From Melitaea cinxia (Eukaryota; Arthropoda; Insecta; Lepidoptera; Nymphalidae), in NCBI RefSeq assembly GCF_905220565.1, contig NC_059409.1, positions 1,247,501-1,311,500 on the forward strand: a stretch of 64,000 nt of DNA. The letters run 5' to 3'. Of the stretch, positions 63,609 to 64,000 are shown piece by piece. The position numbers and the translations under genes were made by a program. Numbering within the stretch: position 1 is the stretch's first letter; each line of letters starts with the position of its first letter. The notes under the pieces are model-generated. The model made no database searches. It saw nothing but the letters and a program-made list of their open reading frames with translations, and was not told the origin of the DNA.

Positions 63609-64000
63609 CCCCCCCGGCGTTAGTCCGTCTATTGCAGACGATTTAGACAGTGTCAGACAGACACTGTGTCGCCTAGGACACTCTTCAGGAAAACGCAGAG
63701 TTGCCTAAGCTCTGCGCCACCCTCTCGACCTCACTGGCTAGGCCCACAGGAACGACGAGTCGATACGTGTGGAGCCAGCTCGGCTGCAGGAGTCTCTCGA
63801 ACTTTAGAGCTATGCCACGAATGCTTGACGGAGACCCCATTCCGGGTTTCAAATGAAGTTTTCCTTCTCCAGGACCCTGATGATTTTGAATCAAGTTTAT
63901 CCCTCGGTCGCCTTTTACGACCACGGGAAAAAAGGGGGTGGTGCTATTCTACTCGGCCGACACCACACGTGTATGCCACACGGCATACCTGTCACCTTAT
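63609..64000 (-). mobile_element. GC-rich LINE-like element running off the window
   Basis: On the minus strand it starts beyond the window, has ACGTGTGGTGTCGGCC, CCCGTGGTCGTAAAAGGC, GACCGAGGGATAAAC (all closely similar to the first 75 bp of SINE-B), then GTGGCGCAGAGCTTAGGC, GACACAGTGTCTGTCTGACA and GACGGACTAACGCCGGG. The 79-codon minus frame (63685-63924) has no motif I can name. Probably a LINE 5' region or untranslated segment. Confidence 0.55.

Noticed and set aside
1..64000. CRISPR array
   Set aside because: Repeats are dispersed on both strands with irregular spacing and the composition is that of an insect; no array of regularly spaced short repeats exists.

Overview
The window reads as AT-rich, repeat-dense DNA from a lepidopteran insect, probably a butterfly. 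It has no bacterial gene layout. No host protein-coding gene, rRNA gene or CRISPR array can be supported. Most short open frames fall inside interspersed repeats or are chance frames. The only recognisable protein signatures come from decayed transposable elements: an RTE-clade reverse transcriptase end (about 36.73-37.43 kb), two opposed LINE fragments (45.37-45.83 kb) and a piggyBac transposase end (21.94-22.41 kb). The taxonomic call rests on the combination of repeat families and is inference.
Family labels used here: (1) HINE, about 25 copies: an element starting TAACCGACTTC, with a mirrored GAAGTCGGTTA near the other end followed by a short hairpin and the terminus ACAATTAT. I interpret it as Helentron-associated. 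(2) SINE-A, 340 bp, tRNA-like head with good A and B boxes; SINE-A2 has the same body behind another tRNA-like head. (3) SINE-B, 327 bp, no clear pol III boxes, tail derived from RTE. (4) SINE-T, a third tRNA-headed SINE. (5) Rep-C, a retroposon with an 18-bp palindrome near its 5' end. (6) Rep-D, unclassified. (7) Non-autonomous Helitrons ending CTAGT, in several sequence groups. (8) TRP, a tRNA-like cloverleaf held between inverted repeats.
Layout: 0-10 kb is a dense nest of HINE, SINE-A, SINE-B, Rep-D and one TRP copy. 10-20 kb is sparser, with Rep-C, HINE, a tandem repeat and a CpG-richer patch near 19.0 kb. 20-33 kb has Helitrons, the piggyBac relic, HINEs and SINE-B copies. 33-46 kb has an LTR-like element, Helitrons, the RTE relic, SINE-A2 copies and LINE fragments. 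46-59 kb has a hairpin MITE inside SINE-T, a full SINE-B with perfect target-site duplication, a triple nest at 50.3-51.6 kb, clustered HINEs, a complete TRP copy and two young GC-rich retroposon insertions. 59-64 kb has a second LTR-like copy, Helitrons and a GC-rich element running off the end.
The elements are linked functionally. SINE-A, SINE-A2 and SINE-B tails all match the C-terminal coding end of an RTE LINE, so RTE machinery probably moved them. Nested insertions with intact target-site duplications give exact element ends and a relative order of events. The remaining unique sequence may be intronic, intergenic or from a repeat-rich sex chromosome; the sequence alone cannot decide.
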